DNA of 64,000 nt from Chromobotia macracanthus (GCA_036877525.1 JAZGTH010000116.1:1426001-1490000), one strand, 5' to 3'. Counted from the stretch's first letter, positions 40,701 through 49,058 are shown. Notes: generated from the sequence alone by a model not told the origin. A program made the numbers and translations.

Positions 40701-43700
40701 TAAACCAACTTTAAGTAATTAGTGAATCAGTTACGTATCTATTCCACATATCTATTATGTATAGTTATTTAACAACACACTGATTTCATTAGATTCATTA
40801 GACACATTAGATATGTTGTTTAACCAGTAGAGCTCTGTACCACGACAACACAAGCACCAAATCTCTTAAGATTCATCCTCAATTCAGTTCCACACCACAT
40901 ACAGAACAAGAACATTCAAAAATTGCCGGTCCTAATCTGCTCAGCGTTGTTAGACTAGTGATGTTGACTGTACCTTGCTACTGTATGCTTCCTGTGCAGT
41001 GAGCTTCTTATAGGCTTCCTCTAGCTGGGCATTGAGTGACTTCCTAGTTCTCTCTCCCTTCTCCAGCAGACCCTGCAGTTCAGCTACTCTCTGAGACAGA
41101 TTGTCCACCTTACAATGGGGGCAAACCGAATATCAGACAATAGTTAGTTGAGGTATTGCATGTCTATGAAGTTTTATTTCAATAAACACCAAGATTTCAG
41201 GTTCAAATTAATATGAATGCACAAAGAGAAATGTATTTCTTAGGTTCTGTAACTGGTCTTTGTTTCTTTGAAATTTTTTCACCATTTTGCCTTCACCAGT
41301 TCACTTTAGATGTTCCTGACCACCGTTGCAGTGTAAATTGTTATTTTTAAAGGTATAATTGGTTTAGTAAGTTGAGTTCATTAAAGCTGCATGTATAAGT
41401 ATTATAAACAAATAAGCAAAATGCTGTTTAATATAGTTTTAGATGAAGCACAGATTATTACCACAGAACATATCAAAGATGTTTTAGGTAACTAGCTAAA
41501 TGTTCAAATTTTAAAGTTAAAATGACTATAAAACAAACCATTTTTGAAAAGGCCACAAGCTTCTGTTTGAGGCTGCTTATTAGAAACTACATTTGCTGTA
41601 TTAGCTCAGGTTTGACAGCTACAGTCAACAGAATCTTAAGTCATCTGCTAATATTGTAGATGTGTGCCATAATTAAAATGACAGGAGAGGGCAGCAAAAG
41701 CTTACATGGATCTTTACTCTGGCAAACCATCCAAATTCTTCTAAACAGAGACAGTTTTAATAGTTTATTTGTATGCAATGAAATATAATAGCCTACATGT
41801 CTTATTTATAACAGTAAAGGAACTAACAGTCTGGGTGAGCTCTTCTTTTTCTTTCCGGTTTTCCGCACATACTGCATTCCTGGCCTCAGAGATCTTCTCC
41901 TGTTCACTGGCCTGCTCCCTCTCCAGCCTCTCCCTCTGTCTAGTCAGCTCGCTGTGGAAGTGGTCACACTGCACCAGTGGCTGCAGGTGCACAAGGACAA
42001 ACCGGAGGTCAAGGTCAATGAGTAAAGAGGGAACTTCATATTCTAATGAGCAGTTTGCAGTAAAACCCCTGGCACACACTCTTGTCTTCTCCAGGTTTGC
42101 CTCCTCTGCCATCTCCACTGCCTGTTTGACCTGCTGATAAGCTGCCCATTCTCTCTGTTGAGCCTCAGTCTGACTCGTCTTTAAAGAGCACAGCACAGTC
42201 AGCAGCTCATCCCGCTCTCTAACAAAGACAAACATACACACAAACATCTCATCAGGTTACAAGCATTGATCTGACACATAAGGTGATTAGCTCCATGATC
42301 ATCAAGGTCAAGAGTCCTTCCACCTTGCCGCAAGCAACAACTGACAATCAAAAAACACACTGATCAATTAGGGAAGACAAAGATGCATGCTCATGTCAAT
42401 TAATCCAAATATTTGGCTTCAAGGCAGTTACTAAATCAATATATCTCATGTGGTGTATTTATTACGGATCCAAATATATATAAAATACAGACAAAAAAAT
42501 TCAAACAAAAAACTTTAGGGCTGCAATTAACATTAACATTTAATTAACAATTTTGTTAATCAATTAACCCTTTGATTATTTCTTTAATTACTTAATGCCT
42601 GAGTTTCTTTTCACTACTGCAAAATTAGCTAAGATCCTACTAACCAATGATGAAGAATTTGTTATTGACTATTTTACACATAACGTATATTACACAATTA
42701 ACACAAACATTATTATTCATATTTATTATTAATTTTAAACATAATTTTCTAGAAATAAAATATTTAAACAAAAACATCAAACCATACTACCTAAAATGAA
42801 TGTAAATCAGCTTGGAGAATGACAAGAATGACAATTCTTTTAACTGTATTACAACCTACATAAAACACACTAAAAACACACACTTAGTGAGTCTTTCAAT
42901 GGTCTGAACATGGAGTGTGTCTCAGCCAGGACAGCTTCATGCTGGGCACACTTCAGACACAGCCCACCCACGTGCTGACCTCTGCCCGTCGCTGCGGCCA
43001 TCGCCTCCTTGTGCCCGAGTCGTTCTTTCGTTTCCTCGTACTCCTTCTGAATACTCGCCAAGTGTTTCCTACACACACGTGCATTGAGAGGGCACATTGT
43101 TACACTAAGCCTATTTGACTGACCAATGATTCTATTGGTATGGCCTCTATTGGGTGGACTGCTTCATAGGCATTGATGATTGGGAGATGCTCTCACTTCA
43201 TAAGTATGCATAATGCATACTAATAAATTGCATATTTTACAAAATCTTGGTTCTTTCCACCCATACATATGAGTAAATGTGTCATTCAATCAGCATACAT
43301 ACTCTGATTCTAAGAGCATAACTGAGAGAGGACTAGAGGACTATGAGAGAGGAATATGTTTCAGACTCAGCCCCTGATTGAACCCCACTTACTTCAGGGA
43401 GACAACTTGAGCTTCCATGGTCTGTTTGTGCTTGATAGAGACACTTCAGCTGCTCCTTAGACAGTAAGAAGACACACTGGCAGAAGACAAAGACAGCAAT
43501 CACAAGACATAGTGAGTCTGAGACATATTGAGTTTGCTTCATTTATATCACATTATTCAGCTACATGAATGTTCAGCACTGTCAAATATACCATTTCTTT
43601 TCTCAACTTCTGGTCCTCAGCTTGATTAACAGCCTTTTCTGGTGTTTTCTTGATGTTTAACTGAAAATAAACAAGTGGAAGACAAAGGTAAAGTACCAAA

Positions 43701-45314
43701 ATCAATATTTATAGGCCAAAAATGTTTGTGTAAAATGAAACTAATGTAATACAAAGCAGCAATTTGTCTACATTTATGCACTTGGCAGATGCTTTTATCC
43801 AAAGCAAATTGTATTGCACTTCAGGTATCCTTTTTTTATTAGCAGTATGTGTGTTTCCTAGAAACCAACCCACAACCTTTGTGCTGTTATCGCAATGCTC
43901 TACCAAATTGTCTACACTGATTGTAATCACTTAAAATATGTTACTGATTCTTTTTTTATAACACTTGGCTTCTTTCAGCACCATAACTAAATGCCAAAGG
44001 GATAGGTACCGTACTGTCTACAAGTGTGGGTTCTTTAAGAGTGTCTTCCACCATCTTTCCACTGCTTTCCAGTTCCTCATGTAGCTTCTCATTCTCCACG
44101 ACCACAACTCTAACTCTCTGTTTCATTCCAAGCAATTCCTCCTTTAGACAGGAAACAACACAACCAATACAAATATATAAACAAAAACAAGTGTAGATCC
44201 AAAATCACAAACCACATGAATATAAATGACCTTAAAGGCTAAGTGTGTAATTTCTGCTCCCCTAGCAGCGTCAAACTAAACTTCAATCTGCTTGTTTGAG
44301 CGGTCTGTCTGAGGAGGACATGAAACAACTGGGTACATTCAACCAATGGAGTGAATTTGGGGTGAGATTATCTATATGTCCGAACAATGAAACCGTTTAT
44401 TCGATATATTGTTCTTGCTATTCAGCTGGTGCCACTAGTGATGCAGAAATTATACACTTTACCTTTCTTTACAAGAAAGTTTTTTGGGTTTTAAAGGAAT
44501 AGATCAGCCAAGAAATAATATTATCTGTCATCATTTACGCATTATCATGCCATCCTAAATGCCATCCTATCTTGAATTAACAAAGATTTTGACAGAAATA
44601 TCCCATCATTGTAAGTCCATACAAAGCAAGTGAAGAGGGCCTATGCTGAAGACCCTAAAAGCCTTACAGCCTACATATTTTTGTAAAAATCTTTGTTTGT
44701 GTTCAGCTGAGGAAAGTATGTTGTATACATCTTGTTACTTAAGAAGACTGACCTTGCAGACTATACCCTGACTGATTGTGGATGATGGGAACCAGGTCAA
44801 GAACAGTAGGCAGACTGCTACTGCCCTCATCTGTGGCTCTTTTCTAGACAGTACAATTAAATTGGGCCCATTGATTGGATGCTTAAGCACACAGGAATGT
44901 TTGAATTAATAAAGGGCAAATAATAAGCTGAAACAAAAAAAAATGAAGAGGTTAATGAATCTTAGAAGTTAATAACTAAGAAATTAATGACACATTATAG
45001 TATAATTATTAAACATAATATGAAATAAAATAATGTATTATACTATATGATGGTATGATGCATTAACATGACATGAAGGATAGACAACATACATCTAAAC
45101 TACTCAGTAGGTAATGAAAATGCAATCTAATTTTTGTCCGGGTTTGTTTGCATTTAACTGCAGTCAGAGTACCTTTGCCATCAGTTTCCTCTTGGAAGGA
45201 GAAGGTGATTGAACGTTTGCCTTTTTGTACTGTTTTTTAGGTAAGGAACGCAGCTGATCAACTGAAATAACATAATAACAATAAACCAATGGATTTATAC
45301 TCTTAATAAAAAGG

Positions 45315-45345
<31 letters not shown>

Positions 45346-45778
45346 ACCTGCTTCACTCTGTTGAACTGGCAGGTTGGGTTTTGTAAAGGACTGAACATTT
45401 CCGGGTGTTTTGGTTCTGAAGACTCGGAGTCAGAGCTGGTGAGATGCTGGATACTGCGTTTGGCTCTTTCTTTATTAAGCAAAGTAAGACAATAAACACT
45501 ATAATGCACACTATAACGAAAATAACAATAATAATAAGTATTTATAAGTTTTGTTGGTGTTTTCTATGTATTGGCAATTTATTTCTACATATTACGTTGT
45601 TATAGGTGTTTACAAAAATGTACAAAACACCCACTGATGTATCGGGTAGTGAATAAATTAGGTAAGTTTGTGCATGGGTAGTATTCATTATTCATTCAAC
45701 ATCTGTTGAATTAAGCACAGCATCACCTCTCAGTGACTTCTGTAATGCCCCTAATTCTTCCTCCTCGTCAGAATCCAT
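22705..45778 (-). CDS. sdccag8: sdccag8 (CCCAP/NPHP10/BBS16) centrosomal coiled-coil protein, 16 exons found, frame broken in exons 2, 4, 7 and 8
   Basis: SDCCAG8 is a long coiled-coil protein of the centriole distal end and ciliary base; human mutations cause a nephronophthisis/Bardet-Biedl ciliopathy. Sixteen - strand exons match the human protein in order. Examples are EEELGALQKSLR at the start, VGGLCLKCAQHEAVL in the middle, and RERELTQTLQQMEAQHE and LKEECNTLGVKLEKL late. The ATG at 45776-45778 has a strong Kozak context (cggccATGG). Nearly every splice site is canonical and phases agree, except that exons 2, 4, 7 and 8 each contain a length change that shifts the frame. Exons 9-16 form an open, well conserved coiled coil. 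The last one or two human exons were not found. It is head to head with cep170 and tail to tail with akt3. The family call is secure; whether the locus makes full-length protein is not. Confidence 0.9.
22797..25265 (-). other. sdccag8: sdccag8 intron between exons 15 and 16 (GC-AG type)
   Basis: A 2,469-nt intron starting GCATGT and ending ctttggtag on the - strand. A moderately GC-rich patch lies near 24190-24560, with no coding support on either strand. Confidence 0.75.
25266..25374 (-). CDS. sdccag8: sdccag8 exon 15 (GC donor)
   Basis: A 109-nt exon reading (A)RETGDLLSAQNSLIGNLK, then EECNTLGVKLEKLTQSHR. It matches human LLLTSQNTFLTKLKEECCTLAKKLEQISQKTR. The exon ends CCACAG followed by gcatgt. 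Only this GC donor keeps the phase needed by exon 16 (AG|A, Arg). The nearby GT (GTAGCA) gives a wrong frame. Confidence 0.9.
25375..26572 (-). other. sdccag8: sdccag8 intron between exons 14 and 15
   Basis: A 1,198-nt AT-rich intron with purine-rich patches near 25690-25740. I see no repeat or gene in it. Confidence 0.7.
26573..26700 (-). CDS. sdccag8: sdccag8 exon 14
   Basis: A 128-nt exon reading (R)QEKEAVERCCGEDMAALT, then FQTQQRERELTQTLQQMEAQ and HERS. It matches human RQEKDSIQQSF...QQREQELTQKIQQMEAQHDK. The acceptor is cgctctgcag and the donor is GTGGGT, leaving phase 1. Confidence 0.92.
26915..26960 (-). repeat. SINE tail fragment
   Basis: The stretch tttacatttattcatttc, then ccaaagtgacttacaaat, resembles the inverted 3' tail of the fish SINE family. 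No tRNA-like head is attached. Confidence 0.5.
27278..27615 (+). repeat. Dispersed teleost repeat (ttatttgtatagcgc family)
   Basis: It begins attcaattcaactttatttg and tatagcgctttta, followed by a caaagccgctttgtgg motif. After an AT-rich stretch it continues with caacagtggcaaggaaccca, then aaaaccttgggagaacccag. I recognise this two-part structure as a very common repeat in fish genomes. It is noncoding. Confidence 0.6.
30905..30972 (+). repeat. Diverged cyprinid repeat (ttaaaggagttgttcaccca family)
   Basis: The stretch aaaggagttgttcacccaaa, then ctgtcatttactcac and cctgtatgactttgttgc, is a decayed copy of an abundant cyprinid repeat. Related copies lie at 44490, 50328 and 60311. Confidence 0.6.
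33287..33306 (+). repeat. (GT)10 microsatellite
   Basis: Twenty bases of pure GT repeat within the large sdccag8 intron. Confidence 0.95.
37649..37779 (-). repeat. tRNA-derived SINE, inverted copy
   Basis: On the - strand it reads a tRNA-like head (gcgtaactggtagaacatgt, B box gatgggttcaatcgcagg), then aaacacacgtaat, and ends with ccaaatgcataaatgc. This is the same family as the copy at 5333, with more divergence. Confidence 0.75.
39372..39514 (-). CDS. sdccag8: sdccag8 exon 13
   Basis: A 143-nt exon, phase 0 in and 2 out, reading EVQKLGVELSGCRQRLEKAQ, then RAEGRARAEAAGLAEGLSRT and QCQLHLT. It matches human EIEKLRIELDESKQHLEQEQ...HQLHLT. It is far more GC-rich than surrounding introns. The donor is GTAACC, opening a 12.7-kb intron. 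Confidence 0.92.
39921..40037 (-). CDS. sdccag8: sdccag8 exon 12
   Basis: A 117-nt phase 0/0 exon reading VCAELRCLLTQAQLKKEEAE, then REVRDISSKLGCQQELVEQ. It matches human VCGEMRYQLNKTNMEKDEAEKEHREF. The donor is GTAGGA. Confidence 0.92.
40974..41108 (-). CDS. sdccag8: sdccag8 exon 11
   Basis: A 135-nt phase 0/0 exon reading VDNLSQRVAELQGLLEKGER, then TRKSLNAQLEEAYKKL and TAQEAYSSK. It is colinear with human LSQNIAQLEAQVEKVTKEKISAINQLEE. The donor is GTACAG. Confidence 0.9.
41828..41980 (-). CDS. sdccag8: sdccag8 exon 10
   Basis: A 153-nt phase 0/0 exon reading PLVQCDHFHSELTRQRERLE, then REQASEQEK and so on to EELTQT. It matches human ALIQCDQLRKELERQAERLEKELASQQEK. The heptad pattern indicates coiled coil. 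The donor is GTTAGT. Confidence 0.9.
42080..42218 (-). CDS. sdccag8: sdccag8 exon 9
   Basis: A 139-nt intact exon reading (K)ERDELLTVLCSLKTSQTEA, then QQREWAAYQQVKQAVEM and AEEANLEKTR. It is colinear with human ERDDLMSALVSVRSS...EEANFEKTK. The acceptor is tttgttag and the donor is GTGTGT. Confidence 0.9.
42884..43068 (-). CDS. sdccag8: sdccag8 exon 8 (frame disrupted near 3' end)
   Basis: The exon reads (K)KHLASIQKEYEETKERLGH, then KEAMAAATGRGQ, then the hallmark HVGGLCLKCAQHEAVLAETH. After ACACACTCC the conserved continuation VQTIERLTK (human MQTIERLVK) is in another frame. The exon is 185 nt where 186 is needed. A one-base loss in the CC run would explain it. An upstream GT (GTTCAG) would give an in-frame but shortened exon joining directly to exon 9. 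Confidence 0.82.
43393..43455 (-). CDS. sdccag8: sdccag8 exon 7 (frame disrupted)
   Basis: The 5' end reads EQLKCLYQ in phase 0 (human EKLKLTYEE). The 3' end is conserved only in another frame, QTMEAQVVSLK (human EIEESQLKFLR), and that frame joins exon 8 correctly. Length is 63 nt where phases require 62 or 65; human has 65, so a two-base loss fits. The donor is GTAAGT. Confidence 0.75.
43592..43660 (-). CDS. sdccag8: sdccag8 exon 6
   Basis: A 69-nt exon, LNIKKTPEKAVNQAEDQKLR then KEM, phase 0/0. The acceptor is tttattttcag and the donor is GTATAT. The other two frames contain stops. The matching human segment is longer and weakly conserved. Confidence 0.8.
43769..43910 (-). repeat. tRNA-derived SINE, inverted copy in sdccag8 intron 5
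   Basis: The - strand reads caatttggtagagcattgcg as an A-box-like head, then aggttgtgggttggtttc near the B box, then aacacacatactg, and ends in gctttggataaaagcatctg before ccaagtgcataaatgtag. It is nearly full length and lies between exons 5 and 6. Confidence 0.85.
44010..44141 (-). CDS. sdccag8: sdccag8 exon 5
   Basis: A 132-nt intact phase 0/0 exon reading EELLGMKQRVRVVVVENEKL, then HEELESSGKM and so on to LVDST. It matches human EELSGMKNKIQVVVLENEGLQ. The acceptor is ctgtctaaag and the donor is GTACCT. Confidence 0.9.
44490..44730 (+). repeat. Diverged cyprinid repeat in sdccag8 intron 4
   Basis: The start aaaggaatagatcagccaag, followed by atctgtcatcatttacgcat, and the end gtgttcagctgagg fit a decayed copy of the abundant repeat family also seen at 30905. 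Confidence 0.6.
44753..44843 (-). CDS. sdccag8: sdccag8 exon 4 (internal deletion of about 26 nt)
   Basis: The exon opens in phase 0 as KRATDEGSSSLPTVLDLVPI, then IHNQSGY, matching human MPTMHDLVHTINDQSQY. The following block (human IHHLEAEVKF) is missing. The exon resumes with TGCAAG before the donor GTCAGT, which fits the CK that ends the human segment. Its length is 91 nt against about 117 expected, so its exit phase (1) does not match exon 5 (phase 0). Confidence 0.75.
45173..45261 (-). CDS. sdccag8: sdccag8 exon 3
   Basis: An 89-nt intact exon: (V)DQLRSLPKKQYKKANVQS, then PSPSKRKLMAK. It corresponds to human NQLKDLLRQQ...VSPSRRRKMSPL. The acceptor is ttatttcag and the donor is GTACTC. 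Phase 1 in, phase 0 out. Confidence 0.88.
45319..45345 (+). repeat. (TG)n microsatellite abutting sdccag8 exon 2 donor
   Basis: 27 bp of TG repeat. On the - strand it is a (CA)n run that starts immediately after the exon 2 donor GTACA. Confidence 0.95.
45348..45469 (-). CDS. sdccag8: sdccag8 exon 2 (frame disrupted, about 1 nt short)
   Basis: The exon enters in frame as (E)RAKRSIQHLTSSDSESSE, matching human REHASRSIHQLT. Its 3' end is conserved in a different frame, PNLPVQQSEA, which joins exon 3 as VDQLRSL (human ELQQSHAVNQLKDLL). The exon is 122 nt where phases demand 123. A one-base loss fits, for example in the A run of ccaaaacacc. The donor GTACAC is followed directly by a (CA)n run on this strand. 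Confidence 0.8.
45727..45778 (-). CDS. sdccag8: sdccag8 exon 1 (start codon)
   Basis: 52 nt of coding sequence: MDSDEEEELGALQKSLR plus one base, donor GTGATG. This parallels the human N-terminal EEILGQYQRSLR. The acidic start differs from the human MAKSPENST. It lies about 470 bp from the cep170 first exon. Confidence 0.85.
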
Positions 45779-46250
45779 GGCCGGTTTTATTATTGCCCAC
45801 TCAGCGCAACAAAACCATCAGATCTGCGAATATTCCTCCGCTATTTCTTAGTTCCTTCGCTATTTTCTATTTCTAAGTACTGTAGTATCATCAATGGACT
45901 TGAATACGAGAGACGTCGACGATTGCATGACAGACGCTCGCTTCCGTAAATCGCACACAGGACATCGGAACTTGTAGTTTTTAATTATATTAAATTGGGT
46001 ACGCGAATACGCTCAGGGCGGAGTTAAAAAACTACAAGACGAGCGTTTGCGGTGTCCACAATGGATGTAGTGCACATTTACTGTACTCTTGCTATTATTG
46101 CTATAAACAGGTTTTTACAAATATATCCAATGTTCATTTTAATAAATTAATAAACTAAATCATGTATAAAATATGTTATAGGAGGCTATACAAAATGTCA
46201 GTTATTGTATCATTGGACACGCCCACCGGACTGTGTTGGAACCAAGGGGT
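45779..46250. promoter_or_regulatory. Bidirectional promoter between sdccag8 and cep170
   Basis: The two genes start within about 0.5-0.7 kb of each other in opposite directions, with no gene between. The interval is locally richer in CpG than its surroundings (gacgtcgacgattg region, cgcttccg, tacgcgaatacgctc, gacgagcg). It contains an inverted pair of ACTACAAG motifs at 45971-45984 and 46024-46038, and a cttccg ETS-like core near 45937. No TATA box is obvious. Sharing of the promoter is inferred from the layout. Confidence 0.65.
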
Positions 46251-46441
46251 TGGAACTGCAAACGCTGTCCTACTTGCCTGATTCCAGGTTGCCGTATGTC
46301 GCCGCTATTTGTTGGGAATAACGTTATTGCTGCTGAGCAACTGAGACAAATAGGAGAAGCAGGGGCACAATGGGTTGGGCTACGAAAACGGTGTAGTTGC
46401 GGCATTGAAGCTCGGGATCAAATTGACAGCGAAGAGTAAGG
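46250..46441 (+). other. cep170: cep170 noncoding exon 1 (5' end approximate)
   Basis: The sequence gacagcgaagagtaagg is followed by a near-perfect donor gtgagtaag at 46442. It is the only strong donor downstream of the shared promoter on the + strand. A stop (taa) lies just before it in the long open frame, and the cep170 ATG is in the next exon, so this should be 5' UTR. The transcription start is a guess. Confidence 0.5.
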
Positions 46442-47278
46442 GTGAGTAAGCATGCATATAAAGAGGCATTGTTTTATTTACCCCATATAACAATAGGGCA
46501 GTAACGATAATGCTAGTTTATTGATTCATGGCTGGTAAGCATTTCCCCTGATCGGGGACTTCCCAGCATAGTTGTGGTTTTATAGCGTTAACGTTTTCCA
46601 TATGATTTGATCATGCCGGTGAATGTTTTATGGTCTGTACAACAGCACGTTCATTTGTGCAATAGTGCAATAACGTAATATAAAATATATATTTTTTATA
46701 GCGCGAAGAGAGCACAAAACATCTGGCAGTCTTACCAAACGCAAGGGATCTTGCTTAGCATAGAGATCGTAACATGCATTTTCGCATGATCACAACGAAC
46801 CGTCAAAAACAATGAAATGCAGATGTTATCGAGACGTGGATGCTATGCCCGGTACTGAAACACGCACTCTGAGGAGCAAAGCGGCACAATGCTTTTTTTT
46901 GACAAAGGCTCTTATCGGTTGTTCTGCTAGATCTGGCCTAAAAGCACATTTCAAAATGTTACACGGTACTATGTTATTACATTAAACTATGTTTAGTTTA
47001 CGATCTCCAGTTTTAGAGGAGAAATGGTACCAAAATGGCCAATCGCGTTAAAAGGCGACTGTCCTGAATGGGATTCACAGATTCGCATTCGCTTAAAAGG
47101 CCGGGAAATGCAAACAATTGCAATGCTTATGATGTTCGTTTCTTCTTCATCTGGTCTAAAAACGCTATTGAAAATTAAGCAATAAAGCAGCATGTACAGT
47201 AGAGGCACAAAACCTAGTTATTAGCCTACCTAGACAATATTTTGGGGCATCATATAAGCATGATGTTGGTAAGCATAA

Positions 47279-47580
47279 CCAGCTAACAGGGAACGTTCTC
47301 AGAACATTGGCTAACGTTCTCTAAAAGTTCTCTCAAAGTTATCAAAACGTTCTTGCAGTAACGTTAGTAGAACTTTTCTAACGTAATAAATCATATATCA
47401 AAAACGTTATTTTTAAGTTGATAGTGGAACGTTAATTTTAACGTTTTATAACCAAGCAATGACATTAATACAACGTCTAAAACTGGATGTTTTAATAATA
47501 TTATTTTTAAATAATATTTTTAACTCAATGGAAATGTTAGGGAAACGTTCTTAACCTAAAACCTAAAATTGTTAGCTGGG
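47279..47580. mobile_element. MITE-like element rich in AACGTT
   Basis: The left end ccagctaaca and the right end tgttagctgg are perfect inverted repeats about 300 bp apart, flanked by TA on both sides. The interior repeats aacgtt or aacgttct many times in both orientations. This fits a nonautonomous DNA transposon of a type common in cyprinids. It has no transposase. Confidence 0.65.
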
Positions 47581-48981
47581 TATCTGCATCTCCACATAAG
47601 TTCTGCACATAAGACATGAATCCCTCTAGTTGTAACCTGCTTTGTGCACAAAACACAAATTTATGTGAACATTGTTTGCAAACTAAATTATTGTAATGTT
47701 TATTGCAATGAGTGCATTTTAAATGATCTGACACATTTCTTTATCTAAACTTTTTTATAATGTCAAACTGTGACAGAGTTGCATGTAAATAAGTTAAAAT
47801 AAAACAGGGTGTGTTCACTTTTATGCTTGCCGTCATTTGTGGGTGTAACTGCTATTGCTTTTCATATTAACTCTGGTGTATTTTGATTGCACAAATCTGT
47901 ATTTTTTCCTGTAGTATTTCAACCTAGGGTATGAAACAGCTGTTTGTTTATGCATGTTGCGGTCCTGATTCTGCTTTGTATCTGTGAATTACGTTGCAAA
48001 TTGCTAAATTGTCACTGTATTCTTGAAGAACAACAATGGTAGACTATGCAGGAAGTACTTGTTTCATGTTGTCTACCCTTTAAATCTATTTTTCCCATAA
48101 CACTAAAACACGAAAACATATACTTCAATGGAATAGATTTAGCATGCTATTGTTAGATTGCTCATAGGATGTTAGGATATGTTGGACCTTAAGCTAAATC
48201 CACTACAGAAAATAGTGGGAATGTGAAAATGTACCAACTACACTAGACACTTACCAAAAACACATTTCTCTATCCCAAACTGTCTTTCAAAAGAAAATCT
48301 TTCTTCTCTTAGCACTGGGCCCCAGGTCATTAATCAATAATTAAGTCAGCGTCACTTCCTCAGCTGTATCATGTTGACTGACCCGTCCAGAGGCTTTGCC
48401 TGTTATGGGGCGGAAGTGTGAACATGTGAATGTGGATTTACAAAGAAGCTTCAGAGAGTCACATGGCTGCAGTCCATTAGTTACAGAAACAGTAAGCTAT
48501 TATCAAAGATGATAAAAGTGATAAAACTTAAACCAGACAAAAAGGAGAGGCAATGCACAAGTCTGTATGTCATTTTTAAACAGCCATAACAAATGTAATA
48601 AAGGTGTCTAACTGCGAGCACTACAGTACATACAAATCCATACTGTTTGATTAGATTATTGGGTCATTTTCAGGCCAATCTAGGTTCTATGCCCACAGGC
48701 GAGTTTAATTCTGCTCTTTAGTTCTGACCTCATATTGCATTATATTAATTGTCTGTAACTTTTATTTGGTTAACTGATTGTGGCTGGGCAATTGAAGGGC
48801 AGTAGATGCTTTAGGCGGTAGTAGCTGTGTAGTAAAAGACAGAATAAAATCTTATTGATAATATGCTAAACACTCTTTTCATTCTCCTTTCTTTCATTGG
48901 ATGACTAGGACTCTTTACATTCCTTGGCCACTCCCACAATACACCAAACTGTAGTCAATAAAAATACCAAATATCAATATC

Positions 48982-49058
48982 AAAAAATGACTGTAAGCAT
49001 AGTTTACAAAAATACATCAGAAAAAATGACCGTAAGCATAGTTTACAAAATATAGCCT
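48982..49058 (+). repeat. Tandem duplication, 39-bp unit x2
   Basis: The unit aaaaaatgactgtaagcata, continuing gtttacaaaa, is repeated at 49021 with one C/T change. Confidence 0.85.

Larger units (their letters stand above)
39515..45726 (-). other. sdccag8: sdccag8 short introns (exons 1 to 13)
   Basis: This span holds introns of 86-936 nt between the exons listed separately; the shortest are 45262-45347 (86 nt) and 41981-42079 (99 nt). The introns are AT-rich. They contain a SINE at 43769-43910, a diverged repeat at 44490-44730 and a TG run at 45319-45345. No other gene is seen. Confidence 0.75.

Noticed and set aside
46233..46439. 68-codon ORF upstream of the first cep170 donor, as a small protein
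   Set aside because: It ends in a stop exactly at the donor and overlaps the likely 5' UTR. No family match. An upstream ORF remains possible.
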